Shown here: positions 16,779-25,723 of the stretch, one piece after another
Numbering within the stretch: position 1 is the first letter of the stretch
Layout: every line of letters starts with the position of its first letter
DNA from: Mongoliitalea daihaiensis
Lineage (GTDB): Bacteria; Bacteroidota; Bacteroidia; Cytophagales; Cyclobacteriaceae
NCBI RefSeq assembly: GCF_021596945.1
Contig: NZ_CP063779.1
Coordinates: 3,694,001 to 3,758,000 of the forward strand
DNA: 64,000 nucleotides
Direction of reading: 5' to 3'
Translations under genes and position numbers: made by a program
Notes under the pieces: model-generated
What the model saw: only the letters and a program-made list of their open reading frames with translations
What the model was told of the DNA's origin: nothing
Databases searched by the model: none

Positions 16779-18068
16779 TTATAAGTCTTTAATTTCAGCG
16801 ACCACAAAGGTACTGCCTCCGATGAATATTAAATCTTCTTTTACTGCCTTTTTCTTGGCAAATGCTATCGCCTCGTTGACGTCAGGTATAACCACTGCTT
16901 TCAATCCAAAAGCTTCTGCCTGTCTGGCGAGGTCTGCCGCCTTCATAGCCCTTGGGATGGTAGCTTGGCAGCAAATGTAGGATGCATTTTTTGGAAGTAT
17001 GGCTAAAACTTTGGAAACGTCTTTGTCCTGGACCATCCCTAGGACTATCCATAACTGTTGAAAAGAATATGCAGTCAACTGATCCAAAATCATCCGAATC
17101 CCATCCTCATTGTGGCCTGTGTCGCAAATCACCAATGGGTCTGAGCCGAGTATTTGCCACCTACCTTTAAGTCCGGTAAGATCTACTACCCGAGATAATC
17201 CTTGTGTGATCGCTTGCAACGAAATTTTCCAACCTTTGGACTGTAGTACATCTATTGCTTTTAAAATACCCGCCAGATTTTTCTCCTGATACTTGCCCAA
17301 CAATTGTAACTTGAATTGAAAAGTTTCATGCAAATTATTCTGAACGCTGTAAGTTGCCACACCTTGAGTATCACCCAACCGGTGAACTTTATAAAAATCT
17401 TCTGCAAAAAATAGTAAAGCCTGTTCCTCCCGAGCTTTTATTTGAAAAACGCTTTTGACAGCTTGTTGCGTTTGACTAATTATCACGGGAATTCCCGACT
17501 TGATAATACCGGCTTTTTCGCCTGCTATCAAAGGTAATGTTTCGCCTAAAAACTGCATATGATCAAAACCAATATTTGTTATAAGTGCCAATTCAGGCTC
17601 GATGACATTGGTACTATCCAAGCGTCCTCCCATACCTACTTCAACAATGGCAATGTCTACCTGCTCTTTAGCAAAATGCCAAAATGCCATCCCTACGGTC
17701 ATTTCAAAAAAGCTTGGTTTAAAATCATCTAAAAAAGCTCGATTAGCCTCTACAAAGTCAATTACTGCATCTTTAGAAATTTCCTGCCCATTGATTTTAA
17801 TACGCTCCGTAAAAGATTTTAAATGAGGAGAAGTGTACAATCCAACTTTGTACCCCGCTTGCATCAAAATGGCCGCTAACATATGGGAGCTGCTTCCTTT
17901 CCCATTTGTACCAGCCACATGGATGGATTTAAACTGCTTTTCAGGATTACCCAAGTGCTTACAAAGGGCAATCGTATTACTTAAATCCTTTTTAAAAGCT
18001 GCAGCACCGATGCGTTGAAACATAGGCAAAGCATTGAACATATAGTCCAACGTTTCAGCATAGGTCAT
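16779..18068 (-). CDS. folC: Bifunctional dihydrofolate synthase / folylpolyglutamate synthase
   Basis: 429 aa, full length. Mur-ligase-like ATPase that adds glutamate to dihydropteroate and folates. P-loop VAGTNGKGSSSHMLAAIL (about 51-68), LYTSPHLKSFTERIKING (about 76-93), VEVGMGGRLDSTNVI (about 141-155), and the C-terminal DTGHNEDGI (about 316-324) are all characteristic. It follows the TonB-like gene after 2 bp and precedes trmB after 1 bp, so it belongs to the long leftward transcript from the TPR gene. Confidence 0.95.
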   Translation of the reverse strand: MTYAETLDYMFNALPMFQRIGAAAFKKDLSNTIALCKHLGNPEKQFKSIHVAGTNGKGSSSHMLAAILMQAGYKVGLYTSPHLKSFTERIKINGQEISKDAVIDFVEANRAFLDDFKPSFFEMTVGMAFWHFAKEQVDIAIVEVGMGGRLDSTNVIEPELALITNIGFDHMQFLGETLPLIAGEKAGIIKSGIPVIISQTQQAVKSVFQIKAREEQALLFFAEDFYKVHRLGDTQGVATYSVQNNLHETFQFKLQLLGKYQEKNLAGILKAIDVLQSKGWKISLQAITQGLSRVVDLTGLKGRWQILGSDPLVICDTGHNEDGIRMILDQLTAYSFQQLWIVLGMVQDKDVSKVLAILPKNASYICCQATIPRAMKAADLARQAEAFGLKAVVIPDVNEAIAFAKKKAVKEDLIFIGGSTFVVAEIKDL

Positions 18069-18070
18069 GA

Positions 18071-19033
18071 TTAATCTACTTTGATGATAAAGGTAATTCT
18101 GCCTTGAGAAAACTCCGCTGTTGGATTCCCGCTTTGTCTTTTGAAATTGATCTGATTCAAGACTGTTCGATAATAGGCAAGTACCTCATTGGAAACATTG
18201 TATTCCAGGGGTACCGATTGAACAATTTTACCATTATCATCCACTGTGATTCTGAAGACAATTCGTCCATTCCGCGTAGATACATTATCTCGTATAGTTG
18301 GCTGAGAAGCAAATTCCCAACCTGCCAAATCCAAACCTATTCCCGAGGAAGGGCCTGTATTTCCTGTACCTGTTCCTTGCCCCATAATGGCACGTCCATC
18401 CACAGTACCTTGAGGACGTCCCTCATCTCCTTTGGTGGTGGATGAGCCTTGAGCAGAACCTGTTACTGGCTGCGTAGAGGTACCCGTCGAACCACCTGCG
18501 CCCATTAAGGCGCGTTGATTTACTTGAGGTGCTTCTTCTGCCTTGGTCGTGGTTTGTTTGGCATCTGCATCAGCGGGCTTTGTAACTGGCGTTGGCTCTC
18601 TTCGGGCAGGCGTAGTTTCTTTGGTAGTACTTGGACTGGGCTTATCACTACCCTTCACAGGGCTAGGGGTTTTCGATACTGCTTCAAGATTTTGCTGCGT
18701 AGGCTTGGTCGCCGGCTTGGCAACTTCAGTTTTTGGTTGAGCAATAGGAACAGTAGCTTCGGTAGGTGTAGGGCTTTGTTGTCCTGGTGCAGGAGCATCC
18801 GTGTTGGTCGTTTGCACATCGGACGGCTGAGCGGTTGTGGGCCTATTACCCGATCCCACATCAGAAAAACCCAAGTTCAACTCCATGCCATATTTTTGTA
18901 AAGGTGGGATTTGCTCTTTCCAAACCACAATAAAATAAATAGCCAACAGTACCAACACATTGACGAGGATGGTAATGAGGAGTGCCTTTCGTTTATTTTC
19001 GGCTTCTTGGCTATTTGTTTCCCAAACTTGCAT
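18071..19033 (-). CDS. TonB-like energy transducer
   Basis: 320 aa. Short cytoplasmic N-terminus, one transmembrane helix (about 18-38, with a histidine-free core), then a long T/P/Q/A-rich periplasmic spacer (about 55-225) and a folded C-terminal domain (about 232-320) with NGRIVFRITVDDNGKIVQSV and EFSQGRITFIIKVD, strands in the pattern of TonB_C. It should couple ExbB/ExbD, encoded directly upstream (5 bp), to an outer-membrane partner. The C-terminal domain is divergent from receptor-binding TonB, and the nearby barrel has no recognisable plug, so a TolA-like envelope role is also possible. Confidence 0.75.
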   Translation of the reverse strand: MQVWETNSQEAENKRKALLITILVNVLVLLAIYFIVVWKEQIPPLQKYGMELNLGFSDVGSGNRPTTAQPSDVQTTNTDAPAPGQQSPTPTEATVPIAQPKTEVAKPATKPTQQNLEAVSKTPSPVKGSDKPSPSTTKETTPARREPTPVTKPADADAKQTTTKAEEAPQVNQRALMGAGGSTGTSTQPVTGSAQGSSTTKGDEGRPQGTVDGRAIMGQGTGTGNTGPSSGIGLDLAGWEFASQPTIRDNVSTRNGRIVFRITVDDNGKIVQSVPLEYNVSNEVLAYYRTVLNQINFKRQSGNPTAEFSQGRITFIIKVD

Positions 19034-19037
19034 AGAC

Positions 19038-19430
19038 TTATTTATAAGGTTTGGTGGCTATGGATACATTTGCTTCCAGTCCGGCTGCAATCCCTCCGAT
19101 TTCCACTAAATATTCGACAGGAACCTCCTTATCAATGTGCAAAACTACTTGACCTTTTTTTTCAGACAAAAGAGCTGTTAGCTCTGATTTAATATCTTCT
19201 CTATTGACAATTCGGTCATTGACTGAAAAGCGAAGGTCTTTGGTTACCGTAACAGTCACTTCTTGCATTACAATATCAGATGCTTCACTTGACGGAAGAT
19301 TGACCGGTAAGCCAGAGGGCGTAATAAACGAAGACGTCAACATGAAAAATATCAGCAAAAGAAAGATGATATCAGTCATGGAGGACATACTGAACGCGGC
19401 ATCAACTTTATGTTTGGACTGTAAACCCAT
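19038..19430 (-). CDS. exbD: ExbD/TolR-family biopolymer transport protein
   Basis: 130 aa. One N-terminal membrane helix (about 17-36, SMTDIIFLLLIFFMLTSSF) with Asp20, the conserved protonatable aspartate of ExbD/TolR. The periplasmic part (45-130) has the usual small alpha/beta domain (VTVTVTKDLRFSVNDRIV, GQVVLHIDKEVPVEYLVEI). With ExbB it forms the proton channel that drives the TonB-like protein. Flanked by exbB (2 bp) and the TonB-like gene (5 bp). Confidence 0.93.
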   Translation of the reverse strand: MGLQSKHKVDAAFSMSSMTDIIFLLLIFFMLTSSFITPSGLPVNLPSSEASDIVMQEVTVTVTKDLRFSVNDRIVNREDIKSELTALLSEKKGQVVLHIDKEVPVEYLVEIGGIAAGLEANVSIATKPYK

Positions 19431-19431
19431 C

Positions 19432-20121
19432 TTATTTTTCCTGTAACATGTCTATGAATTCCACAGAGGTATATTCCATGCTGTGAACCAATTTAGAAAC
19501 TTGAGATACCAAGTAATTATACCCGAGATAGGCAATGATCCCCACTACTAAACCTGCTGCTGTGGTAATCATCGCTTCGTAAATACCCGTCGATAGTAAT
19601 TTAGGTGAAACCATTCCTTCTTCTTGAGCTACCCCAATAAAGGCCCGAATCATCCCAGCTACAGTACCCAAAAACCCAATCATAGGAGCGGCACCTGAAA
19701 CCGTGGCTAATACTCCCAAGTTTTTTTCCAACTTGTAGATTTCGATTTTACCTACATTTTCTATAGATACCTCAATATTTTTAAGTGGACTTCCAATTCT
19801 TTCCAAACCTTTGGATATCATGTTTGCGACAGGCGTGTTATCACCGACACACATAGCTTTGGCCTGCTCCACTTTTCCTGATTGAACTAATACTTTTACC
19901 TGATCCATCAAATGTTTCGGAGATTTCGCTGCTTTTTGGAGCGTTATCAATCGCTCGATAAAGATGAAAATAGCCAAAACAAATAGAATGTAAAGAGGAA
20001 TCATCATATATCCTCCTTTTAGAATTAAATCCAATAAACCTATACTCGGTTTACCCGCTTCCATTACTGAAAGACTATCCAAGGCCATTTGACCTTCCGT
20101 AATTGCTTGTGCTAGCATCAT
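19432..20121 (-). CDS. exbB: MotA/TolQ/ExbB-family proton channel protein
   Basis: 229 aa with three membrane helices (about 38-57, 138-163, 185-207). The MotA/TolQ/ExbB core LGVLATVSGAAPMIGFLGTVAGMIRAFIGVA (about 137-167) and ISTGIYEAMITTAAGLVVGI-type stretch (LLSTGIYEAMITTAAGLVVG) are clear. It forms the pentameric inner-membrane channel that powers the ExbD and TonB-like partners downstream. Starts 1 bp after the SPOR gene, so it is co-translated with it, which ties this motor to a peptidoglycan-binding protein rather than to a siderophore receptor. Confidence 0.93.
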   Translation of the reverse strand: MMLAQAITEGQMALDSLSVMEAGKPSIGLLDLILKGGYMMIPLYILFVLAIFIFIERLITLQKAAKSPKHLMDQVKVLVQSGKVEQAKAMCVGDNTPVANMISKGLERIGSPLKNIEVSIENVGKIEIYKLEKNLGVLATVSGAAPMIGFLGTVAGMIRAFIGVAQEEGMVSPKLLSTGIYEAMITTAAGLVVGIIAYLGYNYLVSQVSKLVHSMEYTSVEFIDMLQEK

Positions 20122-20122
20122 A

Positions 20123-20866
20123 TTAATATTTCAAAATCCATACAGATTCACTGAATTGAGCTTTTGCAGGCTCAAGGGCATTGGAAGCATCCCTAAAGGA
20201 AGCAAATTTTCCCGCTGCCAATCGATAATTTTTATTATCATCGTACGGCAGTATCTTCCACAAATTAACTCCCTTTGAAAGATACTTTTCTGATTCTTCC
20301 ATTGCTAAGGCTTCATTTGGAACACTTGCTACAATGATGTAATAGGTCGCTCTATCCCCCCTCCCACTGACAGTTACCATACTTCCTCGAGTTTCATTTT
20401 CTATTCGGGTAGTTGGGGCTGCTACTACCTTAGGGGCCTCTGCAACCTCCTCAGTACTAATAACGACCTCTTCAGTAATAGGATCATCTACAGCTAACTC
20501 CTCTTCCAACACTTCTACATCCTCTTGAGCTGCAATACTTTCCTCTTCTTTTGCTGATTCTTGATCAACAACCAACTTTTGTGGATTTATTTCGTCTGCG
20601 TAGTACAAGAAATATGCCATAGCTGATAAAATCAACAAGATGGATACAAGTAAAAACACTGTGATTGCTTTAGATTTTTTAGACTTCTCCACAGGGCGAT
20701 CACTAATAGTAGTAGCTTGTACTACGGGAGTTGCTTGAGCTACCTCAGGTTTTGACATTTGGGGCTCTGATGCAATCTCTTTAAACGTCTTCACAGGAGC
20801 CTCACGGCTGTCGAGTTTCACTGGTTCTACGAAGGGAAATCCGTAATCTTTATCGTTTATGTCCAT
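20123..20866 (-). CDS. Single-pass membrane protein with C-terminal SPOR domain
   Basis: 247 aa. Cytoplasmic N-terminus of about 66 residues, transmembrane helix 67-90 (AITVFLLVSILLILSAMAYF), acidic periplasmic linker (100-165, many E/V) and a SPOR domain (about 172-247: TYYIIVASVPNEALAMEESE, YRLAAGKFASFRDASNALEP, VWILKY). SPOR domains bind denuded glycan strands that appear at the division septum. Placement immediately before exbB suggests that the motor works at the septum or on peptidoglycan. It lies 78 bp after the barrel gene; a separate promoter there is possible but not clear. Confidence 0.88.
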   Translation of the reverse strand: MDINDKDYGFPFVEPVKLDSREAPVKTFKEIASEPQMSKPEVAQATPVVQATTISDRPVEKSKKSKAITVFLLVSILLILSAMAYFLYYADEINPQKLVVDQESAKEEESIAAQEDVEVLEEELAVDDPITEEVVISTEEVAEAPKVVAAPTTRIENETRGSMVTVSGRGDRATYYIIVASVPNEALAMEESEKYLSKGVNLWKILPYDDNKNYRLAAGKFASFRDASNALEPAKAQFSESVWILKY

Positions 20867-20944
20867 GGCAGGGTCTCAAAAATGATTGAATTTACGAAAC
20901 TAACATTATTCGGTTAATTGACAAAAATTCAGTCTAGGAGCTTA

Positions 20945-22615
20945 TTAGAACTTAAAGGTAGCCCCTAAAATACCTTGAATCCCTCGAACCGGATAGTTGA
21001 TGAAGCGTTGATTGGTTCTGTTCAGCAAATTATTACCCACAGCAAAAGCAGAAATACGTTCTGTGATCTTGTAATCAGCCTTTACTTGTAAGTCTAACAC
21101 CGTGGGCAGAGTAGTGATATCATCAGAACCTACGTCCGCGACCTGGATCCCTCCCATAGCTAGTACATTCATTTGAATCAACCATTGTTCTGTAGGTCTA
21201 AAATTATTATTCCATTTCAACTCCACAGAAGGCCGATGAAATGCTGCCTGTAATTCAGAAGTGGTGTATTGAAAATAGTCAACACCAAAACTTCCAAAAT
21301 ACCAATCCCCTTGTTTATAACCCACTTTAGCAAAATAATTCAACACTTGTGTTTCTCCATCAAATAAGATTTCGAAACGTAAGCTATCGGATACTGCAGT
21401 GTTGAAGAAATGCATATTTCGAAACCTCCCAAAAGAAAAGCCTGCTTCGTATGTAAGCGATTCCACTAAGGTCCCTTTTGCTCCAGCAGTTACTTTATAC
21501 CGCTGAATGGTATTCAATAAAGTAGTCGACGGTCCTAAGAATGGGTTTTCATTTACAAAATCCAAGTACGTTTTTCTCTGAACATCTCCCGCAAAGCTTA
21601 CAAAAGCACCGATTTCATCCTGAATTTGATAACCTGCATATATATCAGGATACACATGAAAATCAGAACGCTTATTTGGACTGATATCATTTTCGATGAT
21701 AATATTCGCTCCTATTTTTAATTCCAAGTGTTCGTCTTTGTATTCAAAACTTGGACGAATACCAAAATAATTTCGATTGATGTCACTGTAAAACTCGTCT
21801 CTAGGCCGGGTAAGGCTCAAGTCTAAATCAATGGATGAAAACATTTGTTCATTGAGCCAATAGTCCGTGTTAATTCCTAACAGAACTTCTGTTTCAGCTG
21901 CTTGATACTGATCATTGAAACCTCTAATACCGATCTTTGCATCGTAATTTAAACCTTCTAATTTATCTAAATCTGAAATCCCCGCCTGTACCTGAAATGT
22001 TTGTAGGGTATTTTGGTTAGGAATAAAATCTACTAGCAATAAATCCTCTGGATCATATCCATAAAAATTTAGTCGGTGCCGATCATAGCTTACACCTCCA
22101 TACAATTGAAAAAAATCCTTGTACAAATTACCATCTGCTTTGATATTCGTAAAGTTTTCTCCTGAATTTCTACCAGCAATAGGCCCTGTGTAAAAACCTT
22201 CATGTTTCACATATGCACCCACCGCATAATCGCCATCTTCCCACAGATTATACCTTCCTTCCAAGATGGGAGAACTGTAATTACCATATCCAACGCGAGC
22301 AAAGCCAGGAAACAGTTCTTCCTTTTTCAGCGGGAATTGTTTTTGTGCGGCTGTGGCATTTATTTCAGACGGTTGAGTTAGGATAGTATATGTTTTTGGC
22401 TCATAGGAAAAGCTCGTATTGCTACTAGGTGTTGGCAAGGTAGGAAGCTTTTCAAACCTTCTGCTTTTCTGAGGCAGTGTCAGCACACGATCTTTGCGGA
22501 TGATAAATTCCTGATCCTTCACTTCACCCGTTTGCTGAGCATGCAATGAGTTTGAAAGTATCAATCCTCCCCAAAAAGCAAAGGCAACTAATCGATGGGT
22601 AAATTTGGTCTTCAT
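20945..22615 (-). CDS. Outer-membrane beta-barrel (TonB-receptor-like, no plug seen)
   Basis: 556 aa. Signal peptide at 1-26 (ends LHAQ). Residues 30-90 are a periplasmic segment without the receptor plug motif; from about 100 to the end it is a succession of aromatic-ending amphipathic strands, finishing in ...IQGILGATFKF with a terminal Phe, as outer-membrane barrels do. Automatic pipelines often call this family a TonB-dependent receptor, but the missing plug argues against classical substrate import. It starts 11 bp after the large TPR gene and precedes SPOR-ExbB-ExbD-TonB-like genes. Confidence 0.75.
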   Translation of the reverse strand: MKTKFTHRLVAFAFWGGLILSNSLHAQQTGEVKDQEFIIRKDRVLTLPQKSRRFEKLPTLPTPSSNTSFSYEPKTYTILTQPSEINATAAQKQFPLKKEELFPGFARVGYGNYSSPILEGRYNLWEDGDYAVGAYVKHEGFYTGPIAGRNSGENFTNIKADGNLYKDFFQLYGGVSYDRHRLNFYGYDPEDLLLVDFIPNQNTLQTFQVQAGISDLDKLEGLNYDAKIGIRGFNDQYQAAETEVLLGINTDYWLNEQMFSSIDLDLSLTRPRDEFYSDINRNYFGIRPSFEYKDEHLELKIGANIIIENDISPNKRSDFHVYPDIYAGYQIQDEIGAFVSFAGDVQRKTYLDFVNENPFLGPSTTLLNTIQRYKVTAGAKGTLVESLTYEAGFSFGRFRNMHFFNTAVSDSLRFEILFDGETQVLNYFAKVGYKQGDWYFGSFGVDYFQYTTSELQAAFHRPSVELKWNNNFRPTEQWLIQMNVLAMGGIQVADVGSDDITTLPTVLDLQVKADYKITERISAFAVGNNLLNRTNQRFINYPVRGIQGILGATFKF

Positions 22616-22626
22616 GGGCTGGAAAA

Positions 22627-25614
22627 TTAATTGAGTTGGTTTAATCGTTCACGTGCCATTCGCTTTACTTCTTCGTTGACAGCATTTTCAATAATGGATT
22701 GTAAGGTTGCTTTCGCTTGAAAAGCTTCTCCTAACTTTTGATAATTTTCTGCTATGAGGATAAAGCTTCTTCCAAACCAATAATCATAGGAAGAAAACGC
22801 ATTGGAATAGTCGAAGATAAGCTCGTTGGAGGCAGCGTGTTGGCCATCTTTTGATTTTCCCTCCGCCCACAAAAACAAGCCTTCTGCTCCATGTATCGTT
22901 TTATATTCCTTAACTAAGTTTTCGAAAACGCCTTCAGCCTGCCCTTTCTTATTGGTTTTAAGAAGAGCTTTCGCTTTAAGTAACAAGGCCTGCGGGATTG
23001 CATCAGGTACCACAGCGCCTAGGTTGATGATTCTATCGGCAACTTCTAGGGTCTCATCCATACGGTTCAGGAGGTAGTAAGCTTCCATCATCCCTTTCAA
23101 TGATTCATATTCTTCTACTTGATTCCTTGCATTGGATAACGATTCTCTGTAGAAAGGAAGAGCTTTTTCAACTTGACCGTTTTCCATTTCCAAACTTGCA
23201 ATCCGTTGGATAGCTCGGATACGTTGGGGGGAAGCCTGCTCCTTTTCTAAACGATAAAAGGTTTCTAAAGCATCGTTCTTCCGTCCCAACTTCATTTGAG
23301 CGTCTCCAATAAAAAACAAAGCCTCTGGTTTGTTGGAGGATTGTGGGTAATTTCTCAAATACATGTTGAAAGCAGTGATAGCTTGTTCCGAATCATTTGA
23401 AAAATACAGGTTTTTCGCCGCTTCATACTCTAAACTTTGCACACTTTTGTTATCTGGATTAGCAGAACGGTACTTACTCAAATACTGACTGAATTCTCCT
23501 GATCTATTTTGCATAGCAAGCGTTTCCTGCAAGCCCACCAAGGCTGCTTCTGCATTGGAAGCATTTGGGTGATTATCCAGAATGCGCTTGTAATCTTCAA
23601 TAGTGGCATTAAAATTCTGCATAGAGAAATTGGCAATTGCTCTTCCTTCCAATGCAAAAGGAATAAAGGGACTACTTGGTCGGGTACCAATCAATCGTGT
23701 GAATCCATCGCTCGCTTCTGCATAATTTGTCATTTCCATTAAAATCTGCGATTTCTGATAAATTGCATCTTCGAGATATAAGCTATTTGAAAAATTATTG
23801 ATGAGTGTGGTCAATTCAACGATAGCCTCATTGTTTCGATTTTGAAAATTAAATACAACTCCACTTCGGAAATACGCATAATCAATGAAGTCATTTTGCT
23901 CTCGAATTGCACGTTGAAAAATTGTCTGTGCATCAACAAACTTTTTTTGGACATAATAGACATCTCCTAAGCGAATCAGCGCCTCATCGTAATTTTGCGG
24001 GTCAATACTGCCTTGCAATAGGTTTACGTAGCTCCTAAAATGATTTTCTGATTTTTCGTATTGTTGTGTATTGAATAAAGAATAACCCAACCCATAATGG
24101 GTTTTGGCTGTAATCGGATTGCGTGAATCTGGACGCTGGGCAAGTACTTGTTCATACGCACGAATTGCCTCCGGCAATTTTTCTTGAGCTGCAAAATTTT
24201 CACCTTTCCAGAAATGAGTTTCCATAACCAATCCTTTATCTATCGGCTCTTTCAAAGATTTATCAAAAAGCGTATTGGCAAGATCGTGCCTTCGGTCACG
24301 GTAATAGACTATTCCTTGGTAAAAGGTTATTTTTTGATAGGCGCCCCTTAAGCGATCAGACTTTTTGGACATTTTTTCCAATTGATCGATCGCCCGAAGA
24401 TAATTACTGGTATTGATAAGGGCATCTGTCAATAGTCCTTCAGCCTCAGACCTGTAAGTTCCATTTGGGAAAGTATCTAAATAATTATCCAACGCATTGA
24501 CCGCTTCTTGAAAATTCCCTCTTTCCAAGTTTACCTTAGCAAAATTGACAAGGGCATCTTCCTTCACTTGAATGTCGGCATTACTTTTATATGCAGCGCT
24601 GAAACTATTTGAAGCAAACTGAGGATTATTCAATTTGATATAGGCATGTCCAAGATAATAGGAAGATATTTGAGCCAATTGATCATCCCCCACAGCCGAA
24701 ATTTTCAAATAGTCAGTTGCTCGCTGATAATTACGAATCTCATATTGGGAAATCCCTGCTCTGTAAACCTGTGTACGATTTAAGTCAGACTTCTGTGCAT
24801 TGACAAAAGCGTCATAATTGGCAGCTGCTTTATCAAAACTCTTTTTTTCAAAATAAGCCTCTGCCAAATACAAATGAATAAGTTCCCTACTTTCTAAATT
24901 GGAGCGATTCTGTAGTGCTGGCTCAGCGTATGCTATCAATTCATCGAAATATCCCTGCCGATAAAAGATAGCAGATAGCAGGGCGGGAACTTTATTGGCG
25001 TAAAAATTGGATTTATCTGCTTCCTTCAAGTCGCGAATAGCCTGATCATATTTTTTTTGCTCCAAAGCAATAAAACCTGCATAATAAAACGCATCCGGAC
25101 TGTATGAAGAATTATGAGATTTAACCGCATTGAAGTTCAACAAGGCATTTTGATAATCTCGCAATTGAAAATAAGCATAGGCTTTTTTAAACAAGACTTC
25201 AGAGCCTTGCTCATAACTTACTTTACTGACGTTCACTTTATTGTAAGCAGGAATAGCTTCCCTGTAATTACGCTTATCAAAAAAGAAATCACCTAAGATG
25301 TGTGCAGCGTCATTGGCCAACGGATGATTTGGATTTTTACGGATGAAAATATACACCCCATCCGAAGCATTGGGTTGTTCAATTTTCAACGCTGCAATGG
25401 CCTGGTTAAAATTCCCATGTAGTTGGATTTCTCCTGGAGTGCCATCAGAGGACAACTCCTTAAAAGAATAGCCCGCTGCACTAAACAAATGCTTGTCCAT
25501 CAATTCAAAAGAATCATCAAATAACTTGGTGGAACTTCTTTGATATAGCCCAGATTGTGAAAACCCTTTTGTGCAAAGAATGACAGTTAACAGAAATAAA
25601 ACACTGAATTTCAT
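22627..25614 (-). CDS. Large secreted tetratricopeptide-repeat protein
   Basis: 995 aa from ATG 25614 (MKFSVLFLLTVILCTKGFSQ, a signal peptide); the frame is open to 25704 but only this start gives an N-terminal signal. The mature protein is almost entirely TPR/Sel1-like helical repeats: recurrent units such as AAYFEKKSFDKAAANYDAF, GYSLFNTQQYEKSENHF, FFIGDAQMKLGRKNDAL. At least twenty repeats by eye. TPR proteins of this size in the periplasm act as scaffolds; in the Tol-Pal system a smaller TPR protein (CpoB/YbgF) works beside TolQRA, which makes the present neighbourhood notable. First gene of the proposed operon, 109 bp after holA. Confidence 0.88.
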   Translation of the reverse strand: MKFSVLFLLTVILCTKGFSQSGLYQRSSTKLFDDSFELMDKHLFSAAGYSFKELSSDGTPGEIQLHGNFNQAIAALKIEQPNASDGVYIFIRKNPNHPLANDAAHILGDFFFDKRNYREAIPAYNKVNVSKVSYEQGSEVLFKKAYAYFQLRDYQNALLNFNAVKSHNSSYSPDAFYYAGFIALEQKKYDQAIRDLKEADKSNFYANKVPALLSAIFYRQGYFDELIAYAEPALQNRSNLESRELIHLYLAEAYFEKKSFDKAAANYDAFVNAQKSDLNRTQVYRAGISQYEIRNYQRATDYLKISAVGDDQLAQISSYYLGHAYIKLNNPQFASNSFSAAYKSNADIQVKEDALVNFAKVNLERGNFQEAVNALDNYLDTFPNGTYRSEAEGLLTDALINTSNYLRAIDQLEKMSKKSDRLRGAYQKITFYQGIVYYRDRRHDLANTLFDKSLKEPIDKGLVMETHFWKGENFAAQEKLPEAIRAYEQVLAQRPDSRNPITAKTHYGLGYSLFNTQQYEKSENHFRSYVNLLQGSIDPQNYDEALIRLGDVYYVQKKFVDAQTIFQRAIREQNDFIDYAYFRSGVVFNFQNRNNEAIVELTTLINNFSNSLYLEDAIYQKSQILMEMTNYAEASDGFTRLIGTRPSSPFIPFALEGRAIANFSMQNFNATIEDYKRILDNHPNASNAEAALVGLQETLAMQNRSGEFSQYLSKYRSANPDNKSVQSLEYEAAKNLYFSNDSEQAITAFNMYLRNYPQSSNKPEALFFIGDAQMKLGRKNDALETFYRLEKEQASPQRIRAIQRIASLEMENGQVEKALPFYRESLSNARNQVEEYESLKGMMEAYYLLNRMDETLEVADRIINLGAVVPDAIPQALLLKAKALLKTNKKGQAEGVFENLVKEYKTIHGAEGLFLWAEGKSKDGQHAASNELIFDYSNAFSSYDYWFGRSFILIAENYQKLGEAFQAKATLQSIIENAVNEEVKRMARERLNQLN

Positions 25615-25723
25615 GTATTTACAATTAGTTATAAAGAACACACGGAATCCTGCACCATGTGAGGTTATCCCAATGTTTGAGGTTTTCCTCAAGCTTGATT
25701 TCATAAATGAGTCTGCTAGGCGT

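Noticed and set aside
16778-16807. A start for TrmB at 16807
   Set aside because: It would overlap the folC end; the family N-terminus begins at MSRKKLQRF (16777).
18515-18901. Open frames antisense to the TonB-like spacer (128 aa and 113 aa at 18104-18445)
   Set aside because: They arise from the low-complexity T/P/Q codons of the real gene on the other strand and have unnatural Arg/Ser/Leu/Gly-rich compositions.
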